A stretch of 64,000 nucleotides of DNA from NCBI GenBank assembly GCA_001414485.1, contig LLEY01000023.1:186001-250000 (forward strand), in the 5' to 3' direction. The position numbers and the translations under genes were made by a program. The stretch is from Calycina herbarum. Lineage: Eukaryota > Ascomycota > Leotiomycetes > Helotiales > Pezizellaceae. Shown in pieces: positions 46,637 through 58,890 of this stretch. The notes beneath the pieces are model-generated. The model was not told the DNA's origin, made no database searches, and saw nothing but the letters and a program-made list of their open reading frames with translations. Positions within the stretch are counted from its first letter, which is position 1, and each line of letters begins with the position of its first letter.

Positions 46637-47907
46637 GGACGGGGCAAACAAAGCAAGTGACGACGGGAGGTGATGGAACGCTCTCATTCGGTACCACTCT
46701 TTTTCTTCAATTGTCTATTCCTCCCTTTGTTTTTCGTAGGGTAGGATTGCATTTCCCAGATTCCGAGTCCCCTTTTCGTTTTCTGTCTTCTTGCTTGTAG
46801 ATCGATACCTACAGAATCCAATGCGCCATCGTTGCGCAGTACTAGTACTAGAGGCTATATCAACAACCTTACTATTGTTTTTGTTTTTTGTTTCCACGCG
46901 TTTCTCCCCTTCCTTCTTCGTATTACGTGGCCCGGACTTCTTGTACGAGTTTTGCGGGTCGTCGTCGTGTTATTATAGAAAGAATGTTGGTATTATATTA
47001 TATTACATTCGCTGGTATATATACTTTGCTACCTACAGACCTTCCTTGCCTTACGAGAAGGTTTCATTCGCTTTGGCACACGCACCCTTGAGATGGATGC
47101 GCGAGGGGAAGCAGGCTTCAAAATATTCTCCGAGTGGGGGGACAATTCTCCGAGAAAATCTTGTCACGTGAAACTATCCGTGGGCTTAGAATACTCGGGG
47201 TGGGTTTAGTCAAGTACTTCCTTCTCGGGTGATATCACATGACATGCTATTTTGCCACGTTTTAATCTCACACCTGAAGGATTCCCCAACATCTTGGCGC
47301 TGTCTCGTCCAAGCCCTTCTCAAATGCTACAGCATCCTCTCGCCAGTGGTGGAGCTGTGTGCTATCTTTGAAAATATCACAAATATTCTTTATATTCAGC
47401 AATCTATTTTTAACCATGTGGTAATTGGGAATGTGGAGGAGGGGTTCCTGCACACCCCTCTTTTCAGCTACCTAGTGCGGGGAAGTGGGACGGCTGGAGG
47501 GGTACAGGTGGAATCCTCCCCTCTACTGTTGAATCCGAGATTTCCGCTGTCTCTTTTTTGAATTCTTATGCTGTATTTGGTTTTCTAATTCTTGAGCCAC
47601 TTCTTTGGTTTCCAATACGAGACGAGTGGAATCATTCTGAGAGTTGCGATCGAGGAGAGGAGTCAAAGTTGGAATAGCAACTTTCGAAAAACCAGTTACT
47701 CCATTGCGAGTTGAAAATATACACAAACCTCTATTTATTTCCACCATTTCTCGATTGTTGTCTTGATACAATTCATCTTCACTCAAGAAAATACACATAT
47801 CCAAAGCTTCTCGTTCAAGTTCCAGCCCCACCCTCGAATCTGTGTACTCGTCACTTAACTCCAAAACAAAAGGCGTACACCTTCACCACCCCGAAAATCA
47901 CAAAACC
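46637..47907. other. Intergenic, promoter side of the gene at 47908
   Basis: Nothing recognised; short unsupported frames only. Confidence 0.35.
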
Positions 47908-49008
47908 ATGGCCCAACCAACCTCCCATCTTCAATCATCAACACAATCCCTCACCTCCAAAACTCCCGTTCCGCCCTCCTCAGCGCAAACCGCGCAAATT
48001 CCGCTAAAAGACTTTAACCTCCCAACCTTCCCACCAGAAACTCTCGCACATCCCCTCCTCAACCACTTGATCCTAACCTCCGACATAAAACTCTCCGACT
48101 ATACCCAGCTTCTCCAACAGCCCTTCTCCATCCCAGATTTACCGACTTCAATCACCTCCCTAACCCTCGAACTCTTCGCTCTCGGTTACCCTCCCGGGTT
48201 CTTGAAAGAGTTGGGGGGGAGGTTGAAAGGCGTGAGGAACTTGGTGATTTTCGAACAATTATTCGCTGGATTGGAGGAGGAAAGGATTTCCGATGCCGTC
48301 TCTTTTCTAGAAGGATTTGGGGAGTTGAGGGAAATTCATTTCCTTGACCTGCTCTCCTCTCCTGGCACCATGGAGAAGTTAACCTCGGCACTTATCGCGA
48401 ACTTGCAATTCGTGGAAGTGTCATACACGCACCGTCCTCAAAACCTTTCTCCCCTCCCTGGAATCGACGAATTCCTCCCGATTGTTACGGAGAACCTCAA
48501 AGGCCTCAGACTTGGAATGCTAGCACCGGAACAAGATCCTGAATCGGAGGAACAAACAGAGATGGGAATCTTACCACTATACAAGGGGAATGGAGAATGG
48601 AAAGAAGGGCAAGGATTAGCGAAGAAAGTCCTCGAAGTCGGAGGGAAGGGGGGCTTGATCTTGTTGGATCTGACACTCTTCGCCATCCCCGTCTCCTCAC
48701 TTCTTGCAATTTTGAAGACTTGTAAGGGGTTGAGGGTTTTAAGTGTTTGTGTGCGATTAGAGAGCTCTTGGGAGGAATTGTTTGGACAGTTGAAGGGGGA
48801 AACCGGCGGGGTGGAGAGTTTGGAGATTGTAGGATTTCCGGGGAATGAGGAGGTGGTTGAGGGATTGAAGAGAGAGGACGGGGAGACGTTTGTGAAGAGT
48901 GAAATGTTCGAGGGGTTGGGAGGGGGGTTGGAGGGTGTTGCTGTTAGTGTGTTGAGGACAAAGGGGGAGAGTTGGAGGAAAGAAGAGGGGAAGTGGGTGA
49001 AGGTGTAA
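47908..49008 (+). CDS. Uncharacterised protein, leucine-rich pattern
   Basis: An intronless 366-aa frame starting at ATG 47908 in an AAAACCATGGC context; an earlier in-frame ATG at 47842 would add 22 residues with no protein-like character. The sequence is rich in spaced leucines (for example LTLELFALGYPPGFLKEL, LKGLRLGMLAP, LKTCKGLRVLSVCVRLESS, VESLEIVGF), a pattern like irregular leucine-rich repeats as found in F-box-type proteins, but no F-box is visible. Codon use and length argue for a real gene. There is no signal peptide or membrane helix. I do not recognise the family; it is probably a lineage-specific conserved protein. Confidence 0.75.
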   Translation: MAQPTSHLQSSTQSLTSKTPVPPSSAQTAQIPLKDFNLPTFPPETLAHPLLNHLILTSDIKLSDYTQLLQQPFSIPDLPTSITSLTLELFALGYPPGFLKELGGRLKGVRNLVIFEQLFAGLEEERISDAVSFLEGFGELREIHFLDLLSSPGTMEKLTSALIANLQFVEVSYTHRPQNLSPLPGIDEFLPIVTENLKGLRLGMLAPEQDPESEEQTEMGILPLYKGNGEWKEGQGLAKKVLEVGGKGGLILLDLTLFAIPVSSLLAILKTCKGLRVLSVCVRLESSWEELFGQLKGETGGVESLEIVGFPGNEEVVEGLKREDGETFVKSEMFEGLGGGLEGVAVSVLRTKGESWRKEEGKWVKV

Positions 49009-49315
49009 CTTTATGACTTTGTACCTTTTGCTGTTATTTGAGGGAAATAGGGTCAGGGTACATTACCCTAGAGAGTCTAGGACAGAAATTGTTTTTCTTT
49101 CTAAAATTAGATTCCTGGTTCTTCCAACATACACATGATTCTTCTGGATATTTCGCACATCATTATTCAACATAGCAGCCACCAACTCACTCTTGTCACT
49201 TCTCCTTCCGCCTCATCCTTGAAACTGGAATGAGACGAAGGATTCGTCATATCACAGATAATCGATGTACTACGATCAAATCTAGCAAGCTTTGGTAACT
49301 CAAAATAGCAAAATC
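49009..49315. other. 3' flank, nothing recognised
   Basis: Normal-composition flank before the repeat block starting near 49318. Confidence 0.3.
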
Positions 49316-49317
49316 GA

Positions 49318-50045
49318 ACAAGTAGGTGATCTACTAATAGTTTCGGAAAACACTGAAACAAAAACTCGACTATTAGCAGGTAACCCGCCAGTAGCCTTAA
49401 AAAAACAGACGCCTTCTACAAACGTTTCTCGAGCAAGCGACCAATTGCTGAACCAAAGAAAATCTCCTCAATTTCGCTATTCCGGGTAACCTACCAAACT
49501 CCAAAGGTCTAGTAATTAGTAGGTAACCTACCAATAATCACAACAACACACCTAAAGAGAGTGTTATATTTGTAGGTGGCCTATAGATAGCCTAAAAATG
49601 AAATTCACATACATTTTTTCGACTACCTTATGTGAACCTTCGAAGATGATACGGAATCTGGGTCCTTTTATTTTCATATTTGAGGGCTAAAATAAAGTCA
49701 CGAGTAATCCAAGGGCACGCCGCGAGTAAACCGCGAGTAAGCTATAAGTAAGTTAACAGTTGTTGAGCAAGCTATAAATTGTCAAGTAAGCCGAGAAACA
49801 TCTGAGGGCCCAAAAAAGTTGCGAGTAAGCCAGGAGTGAACCATGAATAAGCAATGGGTAACCCACGGTAAGCCAACAGTTGTCGAGTAAGCCATCCCTA
49901 ACCGAGTAAGCGATCAATTGTCAAGTAAGCTAAGCTTCAATTAGGAGCGATTGAGTAGGCCCAGCAATTGGTAGGTAACCTACCAATTACCACAACACAG
50001 CATCTGAAATAGGACCCTATCTGTAGGTGACCTACAAATAGCCTA
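49318..50045. repeat. Mixed block of palindromic and CGAGTAAGC repeats
   Basis: Palindromic-core units are near 49322, 49378, 49485, 49520, 49576, 49973 and 50022 (for example GTAGGTAACCTACCAATAA and CTGTAGGTGACCTACAAATAG). Between them, 49700-49935, lie at least eight (G)CGAGTAA(G/A)C units such as GCGAGTAAACCGCGAGTAAGC. The two repeat families are thus nested here. Confidence 0.75.
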
Positions 50046-50788
50046 CCAGTACTCATCGAAGGTCATTGATTCTCAATCCATGGCAGTTATGACTACGAGA
50101 AAAGGAGAGTATCAGCACATTCTAGACGCGCACGCGGTCTAAAGTCTAGGCTTGTGCCCTGCAAGATGCCCTGAAGCCGTATTTCAGTGGACCTCCCTGT
50201 AATTCAGGCGCCCAGATGCCTTTCCACAGGCTCGCTTACCCTAATTTGAGCGCCTCTTACAGGGCTGACCGCGCGCCAGAAGCCTTCAGGGCACTTTACA
50301 GGCTATTACAGCGTACTGTACCGCATCTTCCAGACCACAATTATGCTCACCTATACAAAAAAATTCACATGATTCAAAACAAGTATCTCACAACAGAAAA
50401 AAACTCAAATTCCATTACACCCTACGCACTATAGAACCAACCCTCACTCAGCCCCCCGATCCCTCCATCCCAATCGCTACCTCCCATCCCCCTACCATAC
50501 AATACGAATACACAAAAGCCAAACAATAACATCCATCCATCCACCAGTATTCAAAGTGGGGTATCATAAAAAAAAAAAACCTGGCGGGCAGTCTCTCTCT
50601 TTCCTAATCAAATCACACTCCCTCGCTACGATCAAAAATAAGAAATCCCTCCCTACTGATACATACATAAGAAAAGGAATCAAGAAGAAGGTGGCAGCAA
50701 GGTAAAATACAAAAGAGAGAGAAAATCCTAGCTTGATACCAAGATAACTTTTCAAAAAGGAATGATATTCCACCGTAAAGAAACCTCA
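50046..50788. other. 3' flank of the HOS3 gene
   Basis: No gene seen. GATGCC...GAAGCC fragments repeat weakly near 50166-50285 (CCCTGAAGCCGTATTTCAG and CCAGAAGCCTTCAGGGC), an inverted similarity. An A-run lies at 50569-50580. Confidence 0.35.
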
Positions 50789-53700
50789 TCACTTCTGAGG
50801 CGTCTCAAGAATCTCCCAAATATCCTCTTGAGAATCCTCAATTTCAACCGGTCGTGTGGACGCTTGCTGAGTCACAGCAGGTTGTTGAAGTTTTTGCGAA
50901 GCAATATTCGGGTTCGGAGCAAAAGGAATAACACTCGCACTAGTAAAAACCGGTAACTCCCCCCGTTTTGGGGCGACTTTCATCGGGCTCGGAGTATCAT
51001 TCGTATTCGTTGGCAACCAACGAATAGGTTGTTGTGGTGTTACAGCATCTGGGGTTGGTCCTTCCGGTTGATAAGGGATGAAAACATCTCCTGCTTGTTC
51101 GGATGTATTTGAAGTACCCAAAGAAGGCTGGCTAGATGATGAAGTAGAAGGAGAGATGACTGGAACGGGTGCAAGTGGTGAGCTTGCTGGGAGGGGAATT
51201 TCGTTTGGTTCTTGGAGGTGGGATGCGAATTGTTGTGGTAACGAGGGTTTGGGGGTTGATGGCAAGGTTGGTTCTGTTTCGTTGGGAGGAGGTAAAGTAG
51301 TAGGAAGCTCATTATTCGATTCTTTTGTTGGTGCGGAAGGTGGTGCGGGAGTCCCTTGAACAATCGCTGCTTCTGATGGAGGTTTGCTAGCCTTGGTAGT
51401 TTTCGCAGGGGCTCGCTTTGTGGTTTTAGGGGCTCGCTTGGATTGTTCTTTTGCCTCTTTTTGATTTTTGGTGACCAAGCTGATCTTAACTTTCTGCATA
51501 CCAGAAGTCAAGCTATCCATGTCCGACTGGGGAGCTGATGGAACTGGTGGGACAATAGTGCTGGAAGTTACGTCACTGGCGCCATCTTGCCCAGAGGGAC
51601 CTTCGTTGAGAGGGGACTTCTTCCTAACTCTTGATGACTTCGCGGGTTCTGGTCGAGGTTGCCGAGGTTGCGCAGGTGCTCTAGTCTTTTTCACGACAAC
51701 AGGAGGAATAGAATGACCTCGAGAACTCATTGATGATTCAGGTCTAACGCTTTGGGAAGTGCTAGGTCGTTGGTACATTGGCGCTCCACTTGATGCTGAT
51801 CTGTTTACAGCTGGCCGCGATGAAACATCGGAGGTTACGGATCCATTCGAGGCCAAACTGAGGCGTCTGTTGGATTGAGTGGTGGGTCTCGCGTAAGTTG
51901 GTTGTGGTATGGGCACAGGAGTTACGCTTCTGGCGACAGCCTAGGTGAGATATTAGTATACTATATATCAAGGAAAATTTAAGATTAGAAACATACTTTA
52001 TCAGCAGCAAGAGAGGCGGCACCAGCAACGGTCTTGCGACGATTGGTCTTTGGCTTCTTGACCTCTTCCTCTTCCTCAACAATCGGCTTTGCGGTTTTAC
52101 GTGTGCGAAGAGCCATTCTCGTAGTTGGTTGTTGTTGCTCTGTCTGGTCTGACCCAGACACTGATGCTGGAGGTGTCAAAATAGACTGCCTATCTCTTCT
52201 TACACGGGTAGCCTCGGCTGAGAGATCTTCTGGCCTACAACTTCCAACTTGCCTATCTGAAGGAATGAGCAGTTTACTAAGTTCATGTGCTGCAACTGTC
52301 CAATGGACTTCTGGAGGTGGTGGAGTAGGAGGTCTTGAATATGATCGTGGCGATGAGCCACCATTGATTGACATGCTTGAAACACTTCTTCGTGAACTTG
52401 GGGAAACAACTTTGTTAATAAATGACTGAGTTGGCGAGGAATATGTGGGCGCTGGTCCTTCCCGTGGCTTCTTGGGCTCAGGCGGAGGTGGTCCAGTTGG
52501 ATGGAGGGTCAAATCAAGTTGATCAAGTCGAGATCGAGACCACCATAAAGGATCGTACTCTGGAACTTCAGATACCACAGGCTCAGCCGTATAGTTATCA
52601 TCACTATATCCACCAATCTTCTGGCCCATTTCAAAACCCAGACCACTCTGTGTACGTTCTTGCTTGATGATCATTGGCGCTCCACCAGCAAGTCCAGTGA
52701 CATGACTGAGTACACCACTATAGAGAGCTCTGTCGCTGTAACCCCCTTCGAGAACACTGATGACTCTTCCCTCAACCGAAGTTCCCTCCTCTGAAGCAAT
52801 TCGCACAATATCTCGAGTGATACGAGCATAAAATTCGGTAGGGACATTGACTTTGTGACGCTGCATACCATCACTCTCCCACTCACTCGCATCAAAGCCA
52901 GCAGAAATGAAAATTGCTCCTTTTGGTTTTGGCCCATTGAAATTTCCTCGAAGACGTTCAGTTTGATTACGAAGATAATTTCGGGTCTTTTCCAAGATGA
53001 TCGAATATTTAGTTTCATAGAGCTCCCAAAACTCGGCTTCCGTCTTCCACGACTGCAAATGCACATTCCACATGCTCTGGCCATGAGCATTTTCTATACA
53101 AAGACTGGCGTTCTTGACCTTTTCTTCGTCGCCCATTTCGCAAGGATACGAGTTGATGTCGTGAATACTGAAATAGCCAATTGAAGTCTTTTTCCAAGGA
53201 AGAGCATTCTTCGAGAGACCATTTGCCCGCGCATTATGCTCCCATGCAATAGCCTGAGACCCGTCTCCATGATGAAGATCGAAGTCGATAATAGCAGCAT
53301 GGGTCAACCCGTGGGTGAGAGCAGCATGGGAAATACCCACATGAACATTGTTCAACCAACAAAACCCCGATGGGTAGCTAGCTGAACAATGATGGCCTGG
53401 TGGTCTAATCGTAACAAATGCTCGATGCGGTCCATTCCCACTGGTTGAACCTTCAAACACTGAGTCTACACCCTCACAGACAGCACCCAATGCCCCCTCC
53501 ATGGCCTCCAAAGATTCGGCGCAAAGATAAAGATCTCCCTCATGCAACTTCGTTGGCGCCGCTTCCCCCGCACTTCTGTGCATTTCAGGTCGAATAAGTT
53601 CCTTCCCATTCAGAGCCAACTTTCCTTCCGCGTTGTTGCACATAATCTTCAACTCCTCCATCCATTTTGCCCCGTGTACATTCGCAACGGCTTGGGAGGA

Positions 53701-54498
53701 AAGAGACAGTTTGCGCGTCGTCTTGCGAATTCGAAATGGACCACTGGGGATCATAGACGGATCTTGAGAGGGGTGGAGAGGATATAACCCATCCGAATGA
53801 CGCTCTCCCAAACGAATGTATGCCACCGACAACCCAAGTATACACGCTTGTATGCGCTCCGGTCTCTCGACAATCGTGCTAAGTGATGCTTTTGAAGTTC
53901 TCGGCCGTGAAAAGCGATGGCCATAGCAAGAATCGTGCAAAATAGCAATAGTATCCGCATGTCGCGTATCATCCTCCCTCCTATGCAACTCCAACTCCTT
54001 CTCAAAATGATTATACGCAATCGAAACGGCGGTCGGTCGTGGGGGTCGTTCAACTTCCCGTTCCATCTCTGCAAGGGGCGATCTGCCGGCCATGGTTGAA
54101 CCGTTGAGGTATTGCGCCGACGACGAACGACGAGAAGGTGATGCGGACGTAGATGCTCGAGAGGGGGAAGATCGAGGAGGCGTGACTCCGTGTAGAGAGT
54201 TCATGGAAGCTTTGCGCAGCAAGCTGGGTGTTGAGGAACGCGCATCAAGAGTGCTCATGGCGGAGGGACTCCTTTGGGGCAACGGGCTTCGTGAAGGGAG
54301 TCTCCCATTTGGCGACGGGCTGTAGCTGGACAGGCTGCTCTGTCTGGCCAATGGAACCGCTTTTGGTGAAGTCTGATGAGGTGAAGCAGGCGGCAAGACA
54401 GGTGGTCCCGATGCCCCAGAGAAACGGCGAAGTGAGGCTTGAAAAGTCGGGTTTGTTGATTCCTTGGGAGCGACTGGGGGAGGGTGTTGATAAGCCAT
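50789..54498 (-). CDS. hos3: Histone deacetylase Hos3 (class II type)
   Basis: A zinc-dependent histone deacetylase. Exons are 54498-51997 and 51940-50789 with a 56-nt intron, total 1217 aa. ATG 54498 (MAYQHPPPVA) is the start; the frame to 54507 begins with TTG. The Ser/Pro-rich N-terminus (residues 1-150) carries many SPS/RSS sites that kinases could modify. The deacetylase domain spans about residues 180-620. It has the charge-relay His pair H369-H370 in RPPGHHCSASYPSGFCWLNN, the zinc ligands D407 and H409 in IDFDLHHGDGSQ, and the third ligand Asp in SAGFDASEWE, all intact. VISVLEGGYSDRALYSG closes the domain. The long C-terminus (about residues 750-1217) is Pro/Ala/Ser/Thr-rich with basic KRAPAKTTK blocks and ends DIWEILETPQK. 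Layout and length fit fungal Hos3/HosB rather than Hda1. It lies head-to-tail downstream of MCM6. Confidence 0.94.
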
Positions 54499-55183
54499 TT
54501 TGAGCAAGTGTCTTGTTGAATTGTCTCAGGAGTTGCCAGCTCTCTCCAACCCAACCAAAAATGAGTAGAATAGCGCAGAAGTGTCCTTCATGTGCAGCAA
54601 AATCAATCAGCTGGCAACAATGAAGTTATCCCAAATGTCAGTTGTCCCACCACGTAAGTGCCCCTACGCGATCAACGCGCCGAGACCCCCTGCCGTCAGG
54701 TTTCAGCCTGCCCATGTCTATATATAATCAATAGCATGAGTATTCATCATTTAATTTTGAAATTCATTGGCCAGCTCAATTGTCTGAGATGAACTGGTTC
54801 TTTAGCACTAGACGCACAAAATGCAAATTGTATTCGTGTTTACTCGAGGGAGGGCGCACCAGTTGTCGCGATGAGAATATTTTGTTCCCAAAGAAACTAC
54901 TGTATCACCACAGTTAGAAGCGATGCAAAAAAGGGGGATCCCTGTTTGAAAAGTGGCAACCGCTCACCATGACAACTCATGAGACCAGATCATACACTTC
55001 AAATATTTCTTTTCATTCTCATTCATTAACAAATCCCATGCCAAACTCGCTCTCTAAGACACGATACTCCCAACACCCTTGACCATAAATACAAATCTGG
55101 TATCCACCAATGCCGTTACCCATAAAGCTCCCAGTCGTGTCAAACATATACCATCCAATTCATTCAGACAACACTCAAAAGTC
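54499..55183. other. Intergenic between MCM6 and HOS3
   Basis: The 685 bp hold the MCM6 3' flank and HOS3 promoter. Nothing further is recognised. Confidence 0.4.
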
Positions 55184-58100
55184 TCAGTACTCTTCCACCG
55201 CGCAATTAGGATGTAGAACGTAGACCGATTCTTCGGCCGTAGCCGCACTTCCTTGTCCATCTTCACCCATAAGACCTTGGCCTCTGATTTCCATGAGAAT
55301 GTTTTCCTGTTATTATGTTAGTGGAAATGTTCGGGCGGATATCGTGAGGACGTAAATGCTTACCTTGACCATTCTCTTAATGATCTTCTTTGTCAATGCC
55401 ATCTCAGCATGATAGTCTTCTTCGTCATTGAGTTCATCCTCCTTCTGCTCAAGGTACCACTCGACAAGCTTTTCGCCACCAACTCCCTCACCGCTGCTCA
55501 ACTCATCCTCGTTGACACGTTGGACTAACAGATTGACAACGCTGATATATTTATCATATGTGATCTTCGTTTTCCGGCTTGCCCCACTGGCTGTTGGAGC
55601 AGGTGTACCATCCGCAGCTACAGCACCAGAAGCTGCATCTGGGGCATTGTCGCCATCCTCGTCATCATCCGGCCCATCAGCCATAGGAGAGTCACCGTCA
55701 GGGTCTCTTCTTCTAATAGCACCGTTGGGACCAACAACCTCATCATCTTCCTCGTCGACATCAACATCATCCTTCTCAACTGAAATGATACTTTGTCTCA
55801 GGAGGTTGAAGGCTTCGAGCACAAAGGTTGTCGTAATTTCTTCCACACAATTTGCCTTTGCGATAGCTTCTGATAATCGAATGAGAGACTCGAGTTGTCT
55901 GACAGTGATTCTGTAACTGTTACGTCCGATTCCACCTTGTGCATCATCACTTCGGAGCTCCTTGTATTTTGCGATAAGCATCTCCCGGGCATCCGGTAAG
56001 AATTCAGGTTTGAAGGTTCTGGCGAATCGAATATATCTTTGCAATTGCTCAGTCGAGAATTCGGGTTGCACAGCTTCATCACGAAGTTGATGGATACCAA
56101 CAATGTGCTCAGCCAAATGTCGATCCACTGCCTCGTTACACTCATCTAAAATGACAAAGAAGAGATCAAAACGAGACATGATAGGAGCTGACATGTTGAT
56201 GTTGGCTCTCAACGTAGACTTTCGGTTGTATCGACCACCGACGGGATTTGCGGCTGCGAGAATGGAGGTTCTGGCGTTGAGAGTTGCTTGAATACCAGCT
56301 TTGGCGATAGAGATAGTCTGCTGTTCCATTGCTTCGTGGATAGCAACCTGGTCACCGATATCCATCTTGTCGAATTCGTCAATTGCGCAAATACCATTGT
56401 CAGCCAGCATCAAAGCACCAGCTTCGATGGTGAATTCTCCAGTTTCCTCATCCTTAACAACAGCTGCGGTAAGACCGGCTGCAGAAGAAGCCTTTCCAGA
56501 GGTATACACTGCTCGAGGCAAGAAAGAACAAATATACTTCAGAAACTGAGACTTTGATGTAGATGGATCACCAACAATGCAAATGTTGATGTCTCCTCTC
56601 AGTGCCATCCCTTCTGGGGTGGTCTTGCTCAAACCACCCATCAATTGTAACAGAAGTCCTTTCTTGACAATTTCATGACCGTAAACCATTGGTGCCAGTG
56701 AGGCGACAAGACGTGAGTAGATGTGCGGACTGTGAACCATTTCACGAAGTTCCTCAATTTCGGAAGGATTCATTGAAGCCAGGACAGCTTCTTGTGCATG
56801 GTCTCCGGGCTCGTTTGGATCGACGGGGGCAAGCTGTTGAAGTGATGCCAGAATGTTTTCGGACTTGCCCTCCAATTGTTGACTAACAGATGAACCAGTG
56901 GTAGAGGTATCAGGAGTTACCATGCAAGCCAAGAAAGCAAGTCTATAAGTGAGATCACGAACACCCAAAGCCTTCAGGCCTGTGACACCATTGGTATCAC
57001 CAGTTCTGTTTTGGGTATCTCGGACTGCCATTGGACGAACACCAGGGAGACCAAGTTGACTGACATCTGGCACAACAATCAAGGCACCAGTGAAAATACA
57101 CTTCTCTCCAGCTTTGGCTCTCTCCACAATTTCACCACGTAAAATAACATCCAGAGTACGGGGCATGCTTCCTGTTGGAATTTCCGAACTGTTTTCTTGA
57201 ACTCGAACCTTTTGCCAATCCACAAAAGTACTCTGTCTGATATCTAATCGCCAAGCAAAACGATTACCACATCCTTCATTCGGACATTGTGTAGGTTCGG
57301 AATATCTGAAGGTCTGCTCGATATTTGGTATAACATTCTTGCATTCCTCGCATATAAACGTTGCCAGCGAAAGTTCTGGTCGCACTTCTGATGTCCTTGT
57401 AACTGTTCCGGAGATCGAGAGAAGTTGTCCAATATTGGCAGTCCTCAGATGTCGAACTCGGCTCACGACAGGAAGATTGTAAAATGCCAAAGTAAATAGT
57501 TTGTCGGTCTGCTGGTTCGTAGTCTTGTTTCCTTGGAAGTCTGACTGGCTTGCAGATGCTGCGTTGCTTGCCCCTGATGAGGTCTGGTTGCTGGATGCGG
57601 TCGGTTGTCGATGATCTCTAAAATATCGTGGTTCGTATTTCGCAATCATATTGTGCAGAGCCTTTGTCAAAAACGGTAAAAATCTGTAGAACTCCTCCAC
57701 TACACCCTCTGCCAAAGCACCGCCTCGGAAATTTGTGAGATGTTTATAATCGACATATAGGGTAGAAAGAGAATAAGTTCTCAGGCCGTGGATTTGCGCA
57801 ATATAATATTTATCGGTCGTCACTGCGCTCGAAGTAGGCGCCCCAGAAGAAGAAGGCTCTTCAACAAATCTACTTTTGGTCAGGGCTGGATTGACATGAA
57901 AAGGGGCGCAACGAACGTTTCAAGGAACTCCTCAAAGTTTTCCTGCACCATATATCCAATCTTATCTTCCACCTTTGGCACAGCGCGATCATTTCTGCGA
58001 GGGCGACCTGAAGTAGTGGCGGGTTGATCGTCTGCGAAACCTTCGTCGTCACTCAGAGGGGCAACACTTTCTGATGGAGGACCCCTTGGGCGTTGCGATG

Positions 58101-58188
58101 AACCTCGACCTGTATATGGGCGGGGGGTCATGCCTCCACCGGAGGCAGCAGGAGAATCGGCGGCATCAGACATCATTACCGAAGCCAT
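55184..58188 (-). CDS. mcm6: DNA replication licensing factor Mcm6
   Basis: Mcm6 is a subunit of the Mcm2-7 replicative helicase. Exons are 58188-57917, 57869-55364 and 55306-55184, giving 966 aa. The start MASVMMSDAADS is followed by an acidic/Ser-rich tail. The first junction LET|FVEEPSSSGAPTSS needs an unusual GTTCGT donor and a 47-nt intron; the frame then continues into DKYYIAQIHGLRTYSLS. The zinc finger is C264-x2-C267...C286-x4-C291. Walker A GDPSTSKS is near 524-531, Walker B AIDEFDKMD has D588-E589, and SRFD is the arginine finger. An acidic linker (DVDEEDDEVV) leads to the C-terminal winged-helix region. The last exon adds ENILMEIRGQGLMGEDG and HPNCAVEEY, the family's normal end. 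Confidence 0.96.
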
Positions 58189-58730
58189 TTTTGCTAAAGT
58201 TGAAGTGAAATTGTTGCGATCGGTGGTTGTGGTGTTGATGATCTGAAATGGGGGGTCAATTCAGGAGTTGAAATTTAGCGCTAAGGGTCGCGTTCTCCTC
58301 GACGCGAATCCCTGTCGGTTTTCGTGTAAAATGGTTCACGTGACTCACCTCCAAAGCCTTTCCTAGGGAAGTCTATGAATGCGTCAAGAAAACTTAACAG
58401 ACTCGATTATACTCTTTCGTGGTGGGACGATCAAAGCGGCAATAAATTCCTCTTCGTATAATTGACATCATTGTTTAGGTTGGCTAGAAATTACCCCCAC
58501 TCCCCAGCAAGGTTGCAATGAGCCAAAGGGTTAACAGAATCTGAAAGCCGAATTTTCTGTGAATCTTTGACGCAGTAGGCAGAGAGGAGTGTAGGTACCT
58601 ATCTTTGGGGTACTCGCTCCTTCCCTCCCAACTTACTCCAGGAAGAACATCGAGAGCTAGGTAGTCGAAGCATTCAAGTTATCGTAGCTAACTTCTCCTT
58701 TCATATCTCACCATTTTTGGCCCCCAATTT
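58189..58730. other. Promoter side of MCM6
   Basis: Upstream region. ACGCGAAT lies near 58301 and TCACGTGACTC near 58336. An ACGCGT-type MCB box would be expected for a replication gene; the first is only a partial match. Confidence 0.35.
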
Positions 58731-58734
58731 TAGA

Positions 58735-58890
58735 TGGCTTACTCGCAACATCTTTTTAGCCAGCTTACTTGCTATTTAATGGCTTGCTCGCTCATTGGTT
58801 TACTCGTACTCATTGATTGGTTTAGCCCCCAAACAAGTTGCTGGCTTACTCGTCGATATTTGATGGCTTATCAGTTGCTCCTCCGAGTAA
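58735..58890. repeat. GCTTACTCG repeat block
   Basis: Units GGCTTACTCGCAAC (58736), CAGCTTACTTGC (58763), GGCTTGCTCGCTC (58783), GGTTTACTCG (58799), GGCTTACTCGTCG (58842) and the opposite-strand CGAGTAAGCTAGCG (58885) occur at a spacing of 15-40 bp. Confidence 0.7.
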
